64,000 nucleotides of DNA, taken from contig NC_088306.1 in assembly GCF_032854445.1 (NCBI RefSeq), positions 7,749,924 through 7,813,923 of the forward strand, in the 5' to 3' direction. Source of the stretch: Liolophura sinensis. Its lineage: Eukaryota > Mollusca > Polyplacophora > Chitonida > Chitonidae. Position 1 is the first letter of the stretch; the number at the start of each line of letters is the position of its first letter. This document shows positions 11,950 through 22,313 of this stretch, piece after piece. The position numbers and the translations under genes were made by a program. Under the pieces are notes generated by a model, which was not told the origin of the DNA, made no database searches, and saw only the letters and a list, made by a program, of their open reading frames with translations.

Positions 11950-12290
11950 ACATGAAGTTACGAAGGCAAGTTGCCAATAGATCTATCATTCAGTTCAACA
12001 CATATCTCTTCTGGACAAACGCTGTTATTTTTCTACACTTAGCAAAGTGTTCTTCACGAAATCTGTAAAAGGTATCATTTCTGAGCACCTCAATCGAGAC
12101 GATTGCTAGCCCATAATCGCAGCTGTCTGGAATATTATTAACTTCATGTCCACACGGCTTTAACCTTAGCCCTAAGTGACTAGTCAGGACTGAGTTAATT
12201 AGATCTGTCTGCATCCGGTTACTGACATCACATGAAACTCGTGGGAGATTGTCTGATGTGCTGAAATACTCAGAACACACTCTCGATGTT
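11950..12290. repeat. Dispersed repeat R3, copy 2
   Basis: This is the second of three same-orientation copies. Similarity to 4021-4260 includes AAAGGTATCMTTTCTGAGC, CAGCTGTCTGGA, CATG...CACACGGC, GAGTTAATTAGATCTGTCTG and GGGAGATTG. The 116-codon minus-strand frame across it (11990-12340) has no counterpart in the other copies. Confidence 0.6.
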
Positions 12291-13635
12291 CCGAAATGGC
12301 GGTGAGACGCCGACAAGTAAAAGATCGAGTTAAGTAGCACGTTGTCAAGGCCAGAACGCGCGTAGTTAATCCACTAGAGGACAAATTCGTGACTGCCATG
12401 ATATTTCATAAAATTATAGATCAAGGGCGTACAGTAAGCCTGTTAGATTTCTTGATTCAAAGATCTCGAAAAACTCTCTGAGCTAGACGTTACTCTCTAG
12501 CCAGACTGAGTGTTGTTGATATTACGCGTCATTCCTTCTGGCCACGTGCTGCGGTGTTTTATAACGGAAGCCTCTCTAGTGTTGCAGGAAGAATTTATGG
12601 CCGATAGTAAAACCAGGAAAACGTCGAGTAATTATATTCCTTTGTCTTTGTTAAATAAACCTAAACACGCAACTGACTACACAACTTACAGCACTGTCAC
12701 TAAATCTGCGAGCCCCGAACAATCCGGGCTTAATAGCATCGCCCCCTGAGACAATTCCAGTCAAATTTCCATAGGAGTTGACCAATGAAATTTGTCATGA
12801 AACTGACAAACAGTGATAGGGGTCAAACCCACACAGCCAGAGGCTGGTAAAACCGGATTTTTCACTACTTTGGCCTAGTGTGCATCTGCCACCATTCTTT
12901 GAAAAACACACAAATATTTTCCTAGAATGGAAGCCTCTGCTACAAAATGATACCACTTAACAGGCAGAAAAATGGGCAGCCCAAAGGAGCAAAAGAAAAT
13001 ATATCTAAAAACAGCAGCGGATTACATCTGATTAGGAAGAATTAATCGTGAAGTGTAGCGATGAATTTGTAATTTACTCATAGTTTTTGCGATAAGGTTT
13101 GTCATAAGCAAAGATCCGGGTAAGCTAAACCAACAAAAAGCTTACCTAGGATGTGAATGTAATGCCAGCCTCAATCAACATACAGCACTAACTAATGAAA
13201 ACAGCATGATACTTAATACCCCATGACAGGTAACATCTAGATAAGTCCCGTTATTAGTTTTCTAGAGTCTCCAAGAATAGAAGAGTTTCGACTTTGTTGT
13301 TAATGGAAAAGTCAGCCTATCTGTATCTTGAGACTTATGAAAAGTGCTAGCCAACGTGTGATCAGTCTCGTCGTTTCCCAGAGGAACAAATGTCTTTTTC
13401 TTTTACGAATTACAGCAGTTCACAAACGCTCATCTTTTCCCATCATTCGTCTACTGTAAATGACTTTTTGTGTAACGTTTACAGCCGCCCATATTACAGT
13501 TAATGTGATAAAAAATACTTGCCTAAGAGTTTTGACATGTCATGGGATACTGTATGTCTTTTGTTACCTTCAAGGACGAAAGAGTTCGAACTGGAGACTC
13601 ATCTATACTGTAAAACAGTGTCATTCCTGTTCCTT
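12291..13635. other. No gene seen
   Basis: Open frames of up to 89 codons show no motifs. A short AGAGTTCGAACTGGAGACTC segment near 13578 resembles one near 24839 (GAGTTCGAACTCGAAACTC), which suggests a further minor dispersed repeat. Confidence 0.5.
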
Positions 13636-13639
13636 CGAC

Positions 13640-13870
13640 AAAGAACAGTTGTATCGATCAGATTGTAATGCTTTGTTCACAGCTGTCTGGAAAAGCATTT
13701 TATCCTTGACCACATGGCGTTGGCTTTAGTCCAAGTGACGAGTCAGGGTTGAATTAACTAGATCTATCTAGTGACATCACGAGGCCATAGGAAGGTTATG
13801 TGCTTTGCCGAGAAGCTCCGAATCTTCGAGGTTCAGATCTGGCGGGGCGAATAAGACTACCCTAAACCGA
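13640..13870. repeat. Dispersed repeat R3, copy 3
   Basis: It shares CAGCTGTCTGGAAAAG, CTTGACCACATGGCGTTGG, GAGTCAGGGTTGAATTAACT and AGATCTATCT with 4021-4260, and AGCTGTCTGGA and TTAGATCTGTCT-type words with 12045-12290. Copies 2 and 3 are only about 1.6 kb apart, so local duplication is possible. Confidence 0.6.
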
Positions 13871-14486
13871 GTGGAAAAGTGCAAGTCAAGCCTCAGGTAC
13901 ATGTAGTTATGCCACCAGAGGATAAATTTTGCATTGCCAAGACAATTCCAAAAGAAAAATATTACATTCGAGCCAGACATCAAGCTTGTTAGCACACCTG
14001 ATTCAGAAAGCTTTAAAAAGCTACTTAGACTTGTCCAAAGGCTTTACAGAGTGGATGTCTCTGTGTTGACTGTAAGTAGAATTCCACACGCACATGCGAA
14101 ATAATACAAATGAAGAAAAGGTCGCCAATTCTTCATTTTTTTATTTTATATGGACTCTCAAATAATTGTAGTTAAGTTAGTAATTAAAACTTATGATCAG
14201 TATTAACAGTAACAATAGATTCAGATATAGATCCAGCTAAGCGAAGAATCAGGGCATCAAGAGATAGTTTTATACAATCATCAACTATTATGGAATGAAG
14301 CAATCATAATGACTGATAACCCTAACTAATCCTGACCTCGCACTAATCAGTAAAGAAGCACACTATAAGAAAGTAGAAAAGGTAAGAAATTAAGACATAT
14401 TCATGTAAAGAGAAACAGAACCAAGTTTATGATGCCGGAAAGACGTATAATTTACCCATTATGATGCTAATATACAAGTATTCATT
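13871..14486. other. No gene seen
   Basis: AT-rich sequence with no open frame worth reporting and no recognised repeat. Confidence 0.5.
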
Positions 14487-14487
14487 T

Positions 14488-14582
14488 GTTTGATTTATTT
14501 ATTCGTTTATTTGCGTTTCACGCCTTCTTAGGAATTTTTTTATTCCGACATCAGTCAGCATTATGTTGGGAGGAAATGGTAC
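14488..14582 (-). mobile_element. SINE family 1 fragment, degraded
   Basis: Read on the minus strand this is the 3' tail half of SINE family 1. The AT-rich ATTTATTTATTCG tract, the degraded CGTTTCACGCC word and CAGCATTATGTTGGGAGGAAA are recognisable. The head is missing. Confidence 0.6.
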
Positions 14583-14873
14583 ATGAAATATATAAGTTAT
14601 CGTTTATCCACACATGTACCTCAACCACACGCTGACTACAGCTGTTCGTATGGCCAACCTTGCTATGTTATTAATTCTATATGGCTGTTAATTGCACGTC
14701 TTGTGGAAATATACTGAAATATGCAGAGGGCATCTTGTGCGTCTCGCAACATACCGGCTGTTACCTTTACCTCCCCAAATATTACACAGTCTTGCTGTTT
14801 GTTTTTGACAAGAGAAAACTTTGCACCTTGCACTTTTTACGTGTAAGATTTGTTCAATGATTTATAGATATAT

Positions 14874-16494
14874 CGGGTGGGCATAAAAAAGGGCCATACT
14901 TTGACACTCAATATCTCCTAAACCCTCTTATGTCAGCTTCTAAAAATTTACACACTCAGAAGCCATAATGTCTTAAGTATACAAGACCAAATTTCAATTT
15001 CATCCCTTAAGATTTCTGTTCATGAGGCCAAAATCAAAATAGAGTCAAAAACGCATGTTCCGCACATTTCAAAATGATGTTCTACCTTGTTTTACTTGAA
15101 TATGTGATCAACTGGTTCTCCATCTTCTCTGTAAACGGCGTGCAAACGTTTCTTCCATGAACTGTTTGAGTCCCGAATCTCCTTAAGAGTAATTTTTTTC
15201 CAGCAATCCTTGATGCGTGCTTTTAGTTCATCCTCAGTGAATTTTTCCGTGCAACCCTCATAAACCTTCTCGCTCTGAGAATTCCACACAGAGTAGTCCA
15301 TGGGATTACAGTCTTGACTCTGCGGTGGCCACTCGCCCTTAGTTGTGAATGAAGGAGTCACTTCCTCAAGATGCTGCTGCGTTGCACGGCTGGCATGAGA
15401 TGGCACGCTGTCTTGCTGGAAGACAAAGTCATTTTCTGGGTGCAACCGGCGAAAATCAGGGAGAAAGCCACGATCGAGAAGCTTCATTTAACTTTCGGAA
15501 TTCACCATAATGTTTTCAGTATTAATAAAATGTATGCGGGTTTCCAAGCAAACTCCTCCAGAAACCATCAACTTCTTTGTAAACCGACTTTATTTATGTA
15601 CAGCCTCTTAACACGAATGTCCTGCTTTCGCTTGCCATAAATGCGATCGTTCTGTCTATTGCATGCAATCTCATCCGTCTTTTTCATCAGTGAAGCTAAA
15701 TTTCTTCACCTTCTCCGCCGAAAATTTATCATCAAGGTTTCTGCAGCGCGTTTTTCTTTTCTGTCCAACCGTTTCATCCTTCTTGAAGTCCGGATTCGCT
15801 TGTACGTTTTTAATCCCAGTTCTTTTGTCATATTTCTCATAGAAGTCCGAGATACTCCACGGCTCCTTGCAATCTGTCTCTAAGATTAGTGCGTGCCGGG
15901 ATTGTCTTCCTGGGAACAAAGTGCCTCTTCCACATACTGAAGATTTTCTTCCGAGCAAACAGTTTTTGGTCATCCACTGCCTGACTTCCTTTCTAGAGAA
16001 CATGCCCTTTCTAACTTTCTGATCACATTGTTAACGGAACTTTTATTCCAGTTTTTCACTGGGAATTCTTTCAAAATTTTGCCCCTCTGAAACCCTTTTC
16101 AGTGAAATATGTTGCGACCAATTCCTTGTCCGCCGCAAAGAGAACCATCTTGATTCAGCAAAACTTGTGCCTTTCTGACAAAAGGGTTTCTCTGACACTA
16201 CAGAAAAACAATTTTTTCAGACAACACTTGATTCAGGCGTGTCGCACATGTGCAGCGCGCGTTCTACCCTCGACACCTGGCAGGTGATGCAATGTACGTT
16301 ACCGGAACGTGCGTTTTTGAGGCTATGTTTTCATTTTAACCCTGTGCACACACTACTCAAGTTATGACCTTGAAAATTAGTCAATATGTTAACAAAATCA
16401 CGCCATTTGAACGTCTAAAGTTGGAAAGGGTTTGAACAAAGGATAATGGAGCAATGCAGCATCAAAATACGGTCCATTTTTTATGCCCGCTTAA
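14874..16494 (-). mobile_element. mariner-like DNA transposon (DD37D type), inactive
   Basis: The element is about 1.6 kb and is bounded by imperfect inverted repeats. The left end reads GTGGGCATAAAAAAGGGCC and the right end, on the opposite strand, GCGGGCATAAAAAATGGACC, with about 30 bases alignable. Both ends lie in TA-rich flanks, as expected for TA target duplication. It encodes a transposase remnant on the minus strand, annotated separately. The element is degenerate but clearly delimited. Confidence 0.88.
15092..16148 (-). pseudogene. mariner/Tc1-superfamily transposase pseudogene
   Basis: Read on the minus strand, a start at 16148 leads into an N-terminal helix-turn-helix-like region. 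A one-base deletion soon breaks the frame. Further on there is a GSG.PKT linker (GRP-motif position) and then FTDEK, which carries the first catalytic Asp. After more stops comes an MVSGG motif. The intact C-terminal frame (15092-15487) has FQQDSVPSHAS with the second Asp and EWPPQSQDCNPMDYSVW with the third. Counting gives 37 residues between the second and third Asp, so the signature is DD37D. At least three frameshifts or stops make it nonfunctional. Members of this family cut and paste their element at TA sites. Confidence 0.88.
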
Positions 16495-16762
16495 TATATA
16501 GGTCAAGCGTAGGGATTTCCTCAACTGAGGAAGAAAGTCTTTCACATTGTTTATAGATATCACCTTGTGATTACTCAACTCTTGCATTCCTACACATTAC
16601 CACACCACTTCTTTCACGTGCAGCTTTAAAATATCAAATGAAGTGCTCAGCTGGCCGTTAATTGGTCTAAAATTCATGAGCTATGTGGAGGGGTGGAAGA
16701 GAAAGGGAGCATGAAATATATAGTTTTTCTCTCCACTTTTTCGTCATTATTGCTGTAGCATA
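16495..16762. other. No gene seen; possible extension of fold-back repeat
   Basis: Between about 16680 and 16762 the sequence weakly resembles 46690-46792 (a GGAGGG...GCATGAAA...CCACTTTTTCGTCA type pattern). The fold-back family may therefore be longer than its palindromic arms. Confidence 0.35.
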
Positions 16763-17260
16763 GAGTTTAACGCCTTCCTACTTGTGCTTGTTCTGTAGCA
16801 CGATATCACTGAACCTTGTTGTATACTCGTCAAATCCCTCAAATGCTGTACACTTTCGGGGTGAGTGAGTGAGTGCTTGGGGTTTAACGTCGTGCTTCAC
16901 AAGTTTCCAGTCATATGACGACGAAGGAGTCCTTAGAGTGTATGTAATGTGCCTCCTTGTTGCAAGGCGGATTTCCGCCTCTCTTTATCTAGTGCTGCTT
17001 CACTGAGACGCCTTACCGAAGGCAAGTAATCCGCCCCGCCCGAACCATTATGGGTCAACCAGTCGTTGCACTATTCCCTAATGCTGATCGCCAAGCGAGG
17101 AAGTTACAACTACCGCTTCATGGTGTGACCCGACCCAGAATTGACTCTGGATCTACCGGTTACCGAAGCGGACGCGCACTCTCGGAATATGATTTGGTAT
17201 GGAACAAGGGTCAGCGGTATTAGGTTACACAACAACCACCAAGACGAAGGTGTTAAACCC
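16763..17260. mobile_element. Fold-back element split by a SINE
   Basis: The left arm (16763-16845) and right arm (17183-17260) are inverted repeats of about 80 bases. Left begins GAGTTTAACGCCTTC. Right, on the opposite strand, begins GGGTTTAACACCTTCGTC. Shared internal words include TTGTTGTGTAACC-type, ATACCGCTGA/ATCACTGA and ACC(C)TTGTT. A second copy lies at 46793-46922. A family 2 SINE fills the middle, so it inserted into, or near the centre of, the palindrome. Confidence 0.65.
16861..17174 (-). mobile_element. SINE family 2, near full length
   Basis: On the minus strand the element runs from a tRNA-like segment (CGGTAACCGGTAGATCCAGA, then GGGTCGGGTCACACC) through a conserved body. It ends in a (CACT)n tail that reads GTGAGTGAGTGAGTGCTTGG on the plus strand. 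Body words such as TTTAACGTCGT, CAGTCATATGACGACGAAGG and TATCTAGTGCTGC recur in the copies at 38850, 41763 and 53167. Confidence 0.8.
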
Positions 17261-18824
17261 TTAAACATTTAATCGACTGATCTTATCCTGGTATCTGACA
17301 AATTCACTCACAACCACAACCGCAACCGAAGTAGAGAGAGTGTGACGTACACATTAAAGGTAAGCCAAAGCTTCGTGATTTACGTCAGCCTATGGAGTGC
17401 GTGTTGTTTCCACATCTCACGCACCGGAAAGATTGTGTTGCTAAATCAAGTTCACATTGAACTCTTGTCAGACAGGGTCATGTCTCCCATAAACAGATTG
17501 TCCGCTTTTCCTGCTCCGATCGGTCACTAATAGAGTGAGAAGTCTGTTTAGCAACTAGGTCATGGTCAGCATGCTGTTACCGTTATTAACTGAGTGGTAG
17601 TGGCACCGAAGTGGCTTGTTAGGAAGTCACTATCGACAGTAAAGGGACTTAATGGAGCAGAATGTTCCGCTAAGTGCTGTTACACAGCGCTATTTTGTGT
17701 TGATGTGGCTATTTTACTGACACAGACTAGATTGACTCGATAGGAAAAAGACAAAGGTTAAATATCCATTGTACGTTTTACCTCGCATCGAATCTTGTTA
17801 GTAGCTGTTAGTAGTAAGGATTTTAGTCAGGGCGTTTGTCAGGTTCCGGGCAAAGTTTGTCAATTCCGATAATCTTTTGAACACGTATATCATTAAGACA
17901 ATATCACCAATATCGCCAATGGGGAGGAGACTTTTTAACCCTGTGAAGTGACGATAGTGTGAAGCAAGATCCCAAGCCATTGTTACATCAAGAATGGATT
18001 GTAGCGTAATGTGTGTAGATACAGTTACAATGTATCAGTTTCTATTGTAACGTCGTGACGTCATCATGATGACCTGGGAAATGAACATTTGACGCCAAGG
18101 TCCTGCTCCCGGGCGTTTGAGGGTAAAATTATTTTCTTGTGCAAAATTTGCTTCACAACAAATTCAGAGAATGGAGTTTTAAATTTTTTTTTCTGTGTGT
18201 ATAAATGTTTTCTATGCACATGTACATGTGAAGTAAATTGCTTTCATTCATACCAGCCTTTTAACCAGAAACATTGTTATACGTTTATTTTGGGGGGCTA
18301 TTTTATTGCACAAGTGTATTCCTGCCATCATGTATATAGGTGTAATAAATGGGCATTTAACGGTGCATCTATGTATATTTTGACAAATTCACACCACGCG
18401 ATACGGTGTTTGTTACTTGACTATTTTGGTTTGGCTAGAAGTTGCATGGTGTCTATTTGACCTCGTGAATTTTAGCATGGCTTAATCGGTAAGATTTTGT
18501 AGTCCATTGTTACTTTAAAGTAGTATTAGTGCTCAATGAATCAGATGCTTCTGTCTCGTAACTGTGTGAACTTACATACTGAAATGACGTCGGTACGGCT
18601 TCACATTGTAAAAATCAAATAGCGGTATCTGATGACAGATAGCTTCAGAAAACCGCCGTTGTGTGGTTGTGCTATTTTTATACTGGTATAAAACTAATGG
18701 AAATACATTGGAGTAGGTCTACTGGGCTGTTTTGACATTGAAAGGTACATGTATAACAGTGACAGATGTTTAATAAGGTTAATCAGAACAATCCTCCAGA
18801 GCTATAATACCACCTTACCGTTGG
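17261..18824. other. No gene seen; holds dispersed repeat R4 copy 2
   Basis: R4 copy 2 lies at 17565-17720. A perfect CRE (TGACGTCA) lies at about 18057 beside a TCATCATGATGA palindrome. A 123-codon frame at 18089-18460 has no recognisable motif. Confidence 0.45.
17565..17720. repeat. Dispersed repeat R4, copy 2
   Basis: Partner of 9251-9420 in the same orientation. CTGTTACCGTTATTAACTGA, CCGAAGTGGCTTGTTAGGAA and GTTGATGTGGCTATT are the best-matched words. Confidence 0.55.
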
Positions 18825-19020
18825 CTAGTTCCACACGACTCTCTTGACCATACGCTGAGCTTGTGTCATCAGGGCAGAGCTAGCATCCTTTCTCTCACTT
18901 GAAATGTTTTGTAAGCGGTCACTTAATAAATCTGAGGATACGACAGGTGGATCATTATTACTGCTCATTTGATCAACTGGCAGACTAGCTGGAGGTGCAA
19001 AGCCCATATTTGTAGTTTGT

Positions 19021-19265
19021 GTCGGTTCCTGAGTGGTGGTTTGTGTTGGTTCCTGGGTGGTAGTTGGTGTCAGTTCCTGTGTGGTAGTTGGTGTCGGTTC
19101 CTGGGTGGTGGTTGGTGTCAGTTCCTGGGTGGTAGTTGGTGTCGGTTCCTGGGTGGTAGTTGGTGTCAGTTCCTGGGTCTTAGTTGGTGTCAGTTCCAGG
19201 TTGGTAGTTGGTGTCGGTTCCTGGTAGGTAGTTGGTGTCAGTTCCTGGGTGGGGGTGTCGGTGCC
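19021..19265 (-). repeat. 24-bp in-frame minisatellite, Thr/Pro-rich coding
   Basis: About ten copies of a 24-base unit (plus strand GTGGTAGTTGGTGTCGGTTC plus four bases) lie in the integrase pseudogene. On the minus strand the unit encodes eight residues of the type TTTQE(P/L)TP. A unit divisible by three preserves the frame, as expected for a repeat that grew inside a coding linker. Threonine/proline-rich linkers are typical at this position in the family, as I recall it. Confidence 0.85.
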
Positions 19266-19540
19266 TGAATGGTTGTTGGTGTTGGCTCAAGATTAAAATA
19301 TACTTACACTAGATCACCCTCACTTTGCATTCGTTCAACAACCTCAATCGACAAAGATGATGATGTTAGGCCAACTTTAGCTTCACACCCAAACATAGCG
19401 GCATATTGTGATCGCTGGATTCCAGAATGCAAACTGGAATTTTTCTGCAACTGCAAAAATTTGATGCCTACAGACCAATCATTTGTGTTGTTATCGCCCA
19501 TCCAAGCAACAAGCATACCCTTAATGTCGCCAATTGCTCT

Positions 19541-19980
19541 TTCAACAGAGCCTTGACTTTGAGGATGTCGAGGTTTACCGTGTACCATGATAAGTCTTGG
19601 TCAAACTAGTTTCAGTTCAGAGATTCCTTCAGCAGTAAATTCACTTGTATTTCAACAGAGCCTTGACTTTGAGGGTGTCGAGGTTTACCATGTACCATGA
19701 TAAGTCTTGGCCAACTAGTTTCAGTTCAGAGATTACTTCAGCAGTAAATTCACTTCCATTTCAGCAGAGCCTTGACCTTGAGGGTGTCGAGGTTTACCAT
19801 GTACCATGATAAGTCTTGGCCAAACTAGTTTCAGTTCAGAGATTACTTCAGCAGTAAATTCACTTCCATTTCAACAGAGCCTTGACCTTGAGGGTGTCGA
19901 GGTTTACCATGTACCATGATAAGTCTTGGTCAAACTAGTTTCAGTTCAGAGATTACTTCAGCAGTAAATTCGCTTCCATT
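19541..19980 (-). repeat. Four tandem copies of the integrase catalytic block
   Basis: A unit of 110 bases (109 in one copy) starts at 19541, 19651, 19760 and 19870. Each copy encodes, on the minus strand, the segment from GSEFTAEV to HGKPRHPQ(S/G)QGSVE, between the second Asp and the catalytic Glu. Since 110 is not a multiple of three, the copies cannot be read through in one frame. Confidence 0.92.
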
Positions 19981-20894
19981 GTCACTCTAAAGGATGGACG
20001 GAGCACCAATAAGAAGAAAGATATCCAGTAGCTGATGGGCAACCTCAGCAGCAGGTTTTAAAGTTAATGCTCTCAGTATAACAAACTTGGTCAAGTGGTC
20101 CTGATAGACCATGATCCACTTGAATGAATATTGGGCCACAGACAGCATATCAATAAGGTCAATCTGTGCACGCGAGCCAAATTCCTTCGTAAGAATGGGA
20201 TGTACGACTACACTCTTGGTCCTTGGGCGCTTGCGCTTCTTCTGGCATTCCTGGCAGTAAGACTTGAAAATTTCAAGAGCCTCGCGAGTGATGTTGGCAT
20301 ACTTTTTTTGAGCTCTGTGACCATCCGATCACGTCCCCCATGGCCTGTGGCTATGTGAGCTCGCTTAACCACGTTGTATGTACCTTCTATACTAGCATAG
20401 TATACTGGATCCTCATCTTGGGTGGCTCGCTTTTTGATCATTTTCTCGACATCACCACACTGCAGTATCTCAAACCGGAAATAATACAAGAAATTTATTT
20501 AACAAGAGATTTATATAACAAACATAAATAGATCATGCATGCATGGTCTTGAATAAGAATACTTGATGCAAAATACCAAAATATCCATAGTATATCAAAA
20601 TGACCCCTACGCTGTCTTAAATCTGTTATAGGGCTGTTAACAGCTCTGTAATGTGGCACCATATGCCTGTTGTTTTTAAATAGAATAAATATATACATAA
20701 AGTTACTTTGATAAAAGGTAGTATCCATGTCGTTTCTTTGTTCCAATAGCTCTCGCTGCCTCTTTTAAATCCTCTGTCATCGTGAGATACGTCTCCTTCG
20801 GAATCAAAACTTTCTTGCGAACTTCATATTTCTTATAAAGCGCCTCTATAAACTGGTTTTCATAAGATTCTGCCATTGTGATATCTTGTAATGG

Positions 20895-20931
20895 TTGTAA
20901 CAGAATGATTTATGGCAAAATTCTGTTACAA
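20895..20931. other. Perfect 12-bp inverted repeat (hairpin)
   Basis: TTGTAACAGAAT at 20895-20906 pairs exactly with ATTCTGTTACAA at 20920-20931, leaving a 13-base loop. It lies 19 bases upstream of the integrase start codon. It may be part of a 5' untranslated region or a boundary of the mobile unit. Confidence 0.6.
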
Positions 20932-20969
20932 TGTAGGTTATGTGGGAAAATAAAGCCGGGGGGGGGGGG

Positions 20970-22313
20970 AGACACAGTTTTGGGGCTTAATTGTCATGTA
21001 CTAGGGGATTAAGAAGAAGTCACTTGGGGAAGCCACTCACTGTGGGAAGTCACTCTCACTTTGGGTATAAAGCCCTGGAGGGAAGACACGGTTTTGGGGC
21101 TTAATTGTCATGTACTAGGGGATTAAGAAGAAGTCACTTGGGGAAGCCACTCACTGTGGGAAGTCACTCTCACTTTGGGTATAAAGCCCTGGAGGGAAGA
21201 CACGGTTTGGGGGCTTAATTGTCATGTACTAAGGGATTAAGAAGAAGTCACTTGGGGAAGCCACTCACTCTAGGAAGCCACTCTCACTTTGGGTATAAAG
21301 CCCCTGAAGGGAAGACACAGTTCGGGCTTAATTGTCATGTGCTAGGGGATTAAGAAGAAGTCACTTGGGAAATCCACTCACTCTGGGAAGCCACTCTCAC
21401 TTTGGGTATAAAGCCCCTGGAGGGAAGACACAGTTTTGGGGCTTAATTGTCATGTACTATGGGATTAAGAAGAAGTCACTTGGGGAAGCCACTCACTGTG
21501 GGAAGTCACTCTCACTTTGGGTATAAAGCCCTGGAGGGAAGACACGGTTTTGGGGCTTAATTGTCATGTACTAGGGGATTAAGAAGAAGTCACTTGGGGA
21601 AGCCACTCACTGTGGGAAGTCACTCTCACTTTGGGTATAAAGCCCTGGAGGGAAGACACGGTTTGGGGGCTTAATTGTCATGTACTAGGGGATTAAGAAG
21701 AAGTCACTTGGGGAAGCCACTCACTCTAGGAATCCACTCTCACTTTGGGTATAAAGCCCCTGAAGGGAAGACACAGTTCGGGCTTAATTGTCATGTGCTA
21801 GGGGATTAAGAAGAAGTCACTTGGGAAATCCACTCACTCTGGGAAGCCACTCTCACTTTGGGTATAAAGCCCCTGGAGGGAAGACACAGTTTTGGGGCTT
21901 AATTGTCATGTACTATGGGATTAAGAAGAAGTCACTTGGGGAAGCCACTCACTCTAGGAAGCCACTCTCACTTTGGGTATAAAGCCCCTGAAGGGAAGAC
22001 ACAGTTCGGGCTTAATTGTCATGTGCTAGGGGATGAAGAAGAAGTCACTTGGGGAAGCCACTCACTGTGGGAAGTCACTCTCACTTTGGGTATAAAGCCC
22101 CTGGAGGGAAGACACAGTTTCGGGGCTTAATGTGCTAGGGGATTAAGAAGAAGTCACTTGAGAAAGCCACTCATTCTGGGAAGCCACTGTCACTTTGGGT
22201 ATAAAGCCCCTGGAGGGAAGACACAGTTTCGGGGCTTAATTGTCATGTGCTAGGGGATTAAGAAGAAGTCACTTGGGGAAGCCACTCACTCTAGAAAGCC
22301 ACTCTCACTCTTA
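20970..22313. repeat. 114-bp satellite array, about 11.7 units, with 4-unit higher-order repeat
   Basis: The TTGTCATGT word recurs at 20991, 21105, 21219, 21332, 21447, 21561, 21675, 21788, 21903, 22016, a six-base-deleted site near 22131, and 22240. Spacing is 113-115. Units share AGAAGAAGTCACTTGGGGAA and CACTCTCACTTTGGGTATAA. Units 21105-21560 and 21561-22016 are near-identical four-unit blocks of 456 bases, which shows recent block duplication. Frames through it (such as 21332-21526) are chance products of a 114-base unit. Confidence 0.95.

Larger units (their letters stand above)
18825..20876 (-). pseudogene. KRBA2/SCAND3-like integrase, two-exon pseudogene
   Basis: Exon 1 (20876-20707) is fully open for 56 codons, starts MAESYENQFIEALYKKYEV and ends at a good GTAACT donor. 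Exon 2 resumes near 20475 (FEILQCGDVEK), but the acceptor there reads CG instead of AG. Exon 2 holds the zinc-binding HHCC domain (AHIATGH ... CQECQ) and an rve integrase core. The core triad is present: Asp in QIDLIDM, Asp in SDNGSEFTAEV, Glu in QGSVERA. The C-terminal part holds QKNS and MFGCEAKVGL. Breaks: one base is lost in the T-run at 20303-20309, an in-frame TAG lies just before SDNG (19987-19989), Trp-to-stop changes occur, and the catalytic block is in four tandem copies. A Thr/Pro-rich repeat and an ERK.A...QAQRMVKR segment follow, then a stop. The integrases of this group descend from mobile elements. Confidence 0.85.

Noticed and set aside
19283-19305. GTAAGTA donor at the end of the integrase frame as a real intron
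   Set aside because: The only nearby AG would give an intron of about 22 bases, too short to be spliced. The TAA there is more simply a stop.
18825-20876. LTR retrotransposon for the integrase locus
   Set aside because: I found no reverse transcriptase, protease or gag remnant and no flanking long terminal repeats. The two-exon layout fits the KRBA2/SCAND3-like integrase family better.
20970-22313. Repeat protein encoded by the 114-bp satellite
   Set aside because: The unit is a multiple of three, but the standard unit has stops in every plus-strand frame. Open stretches occur only in variant units.
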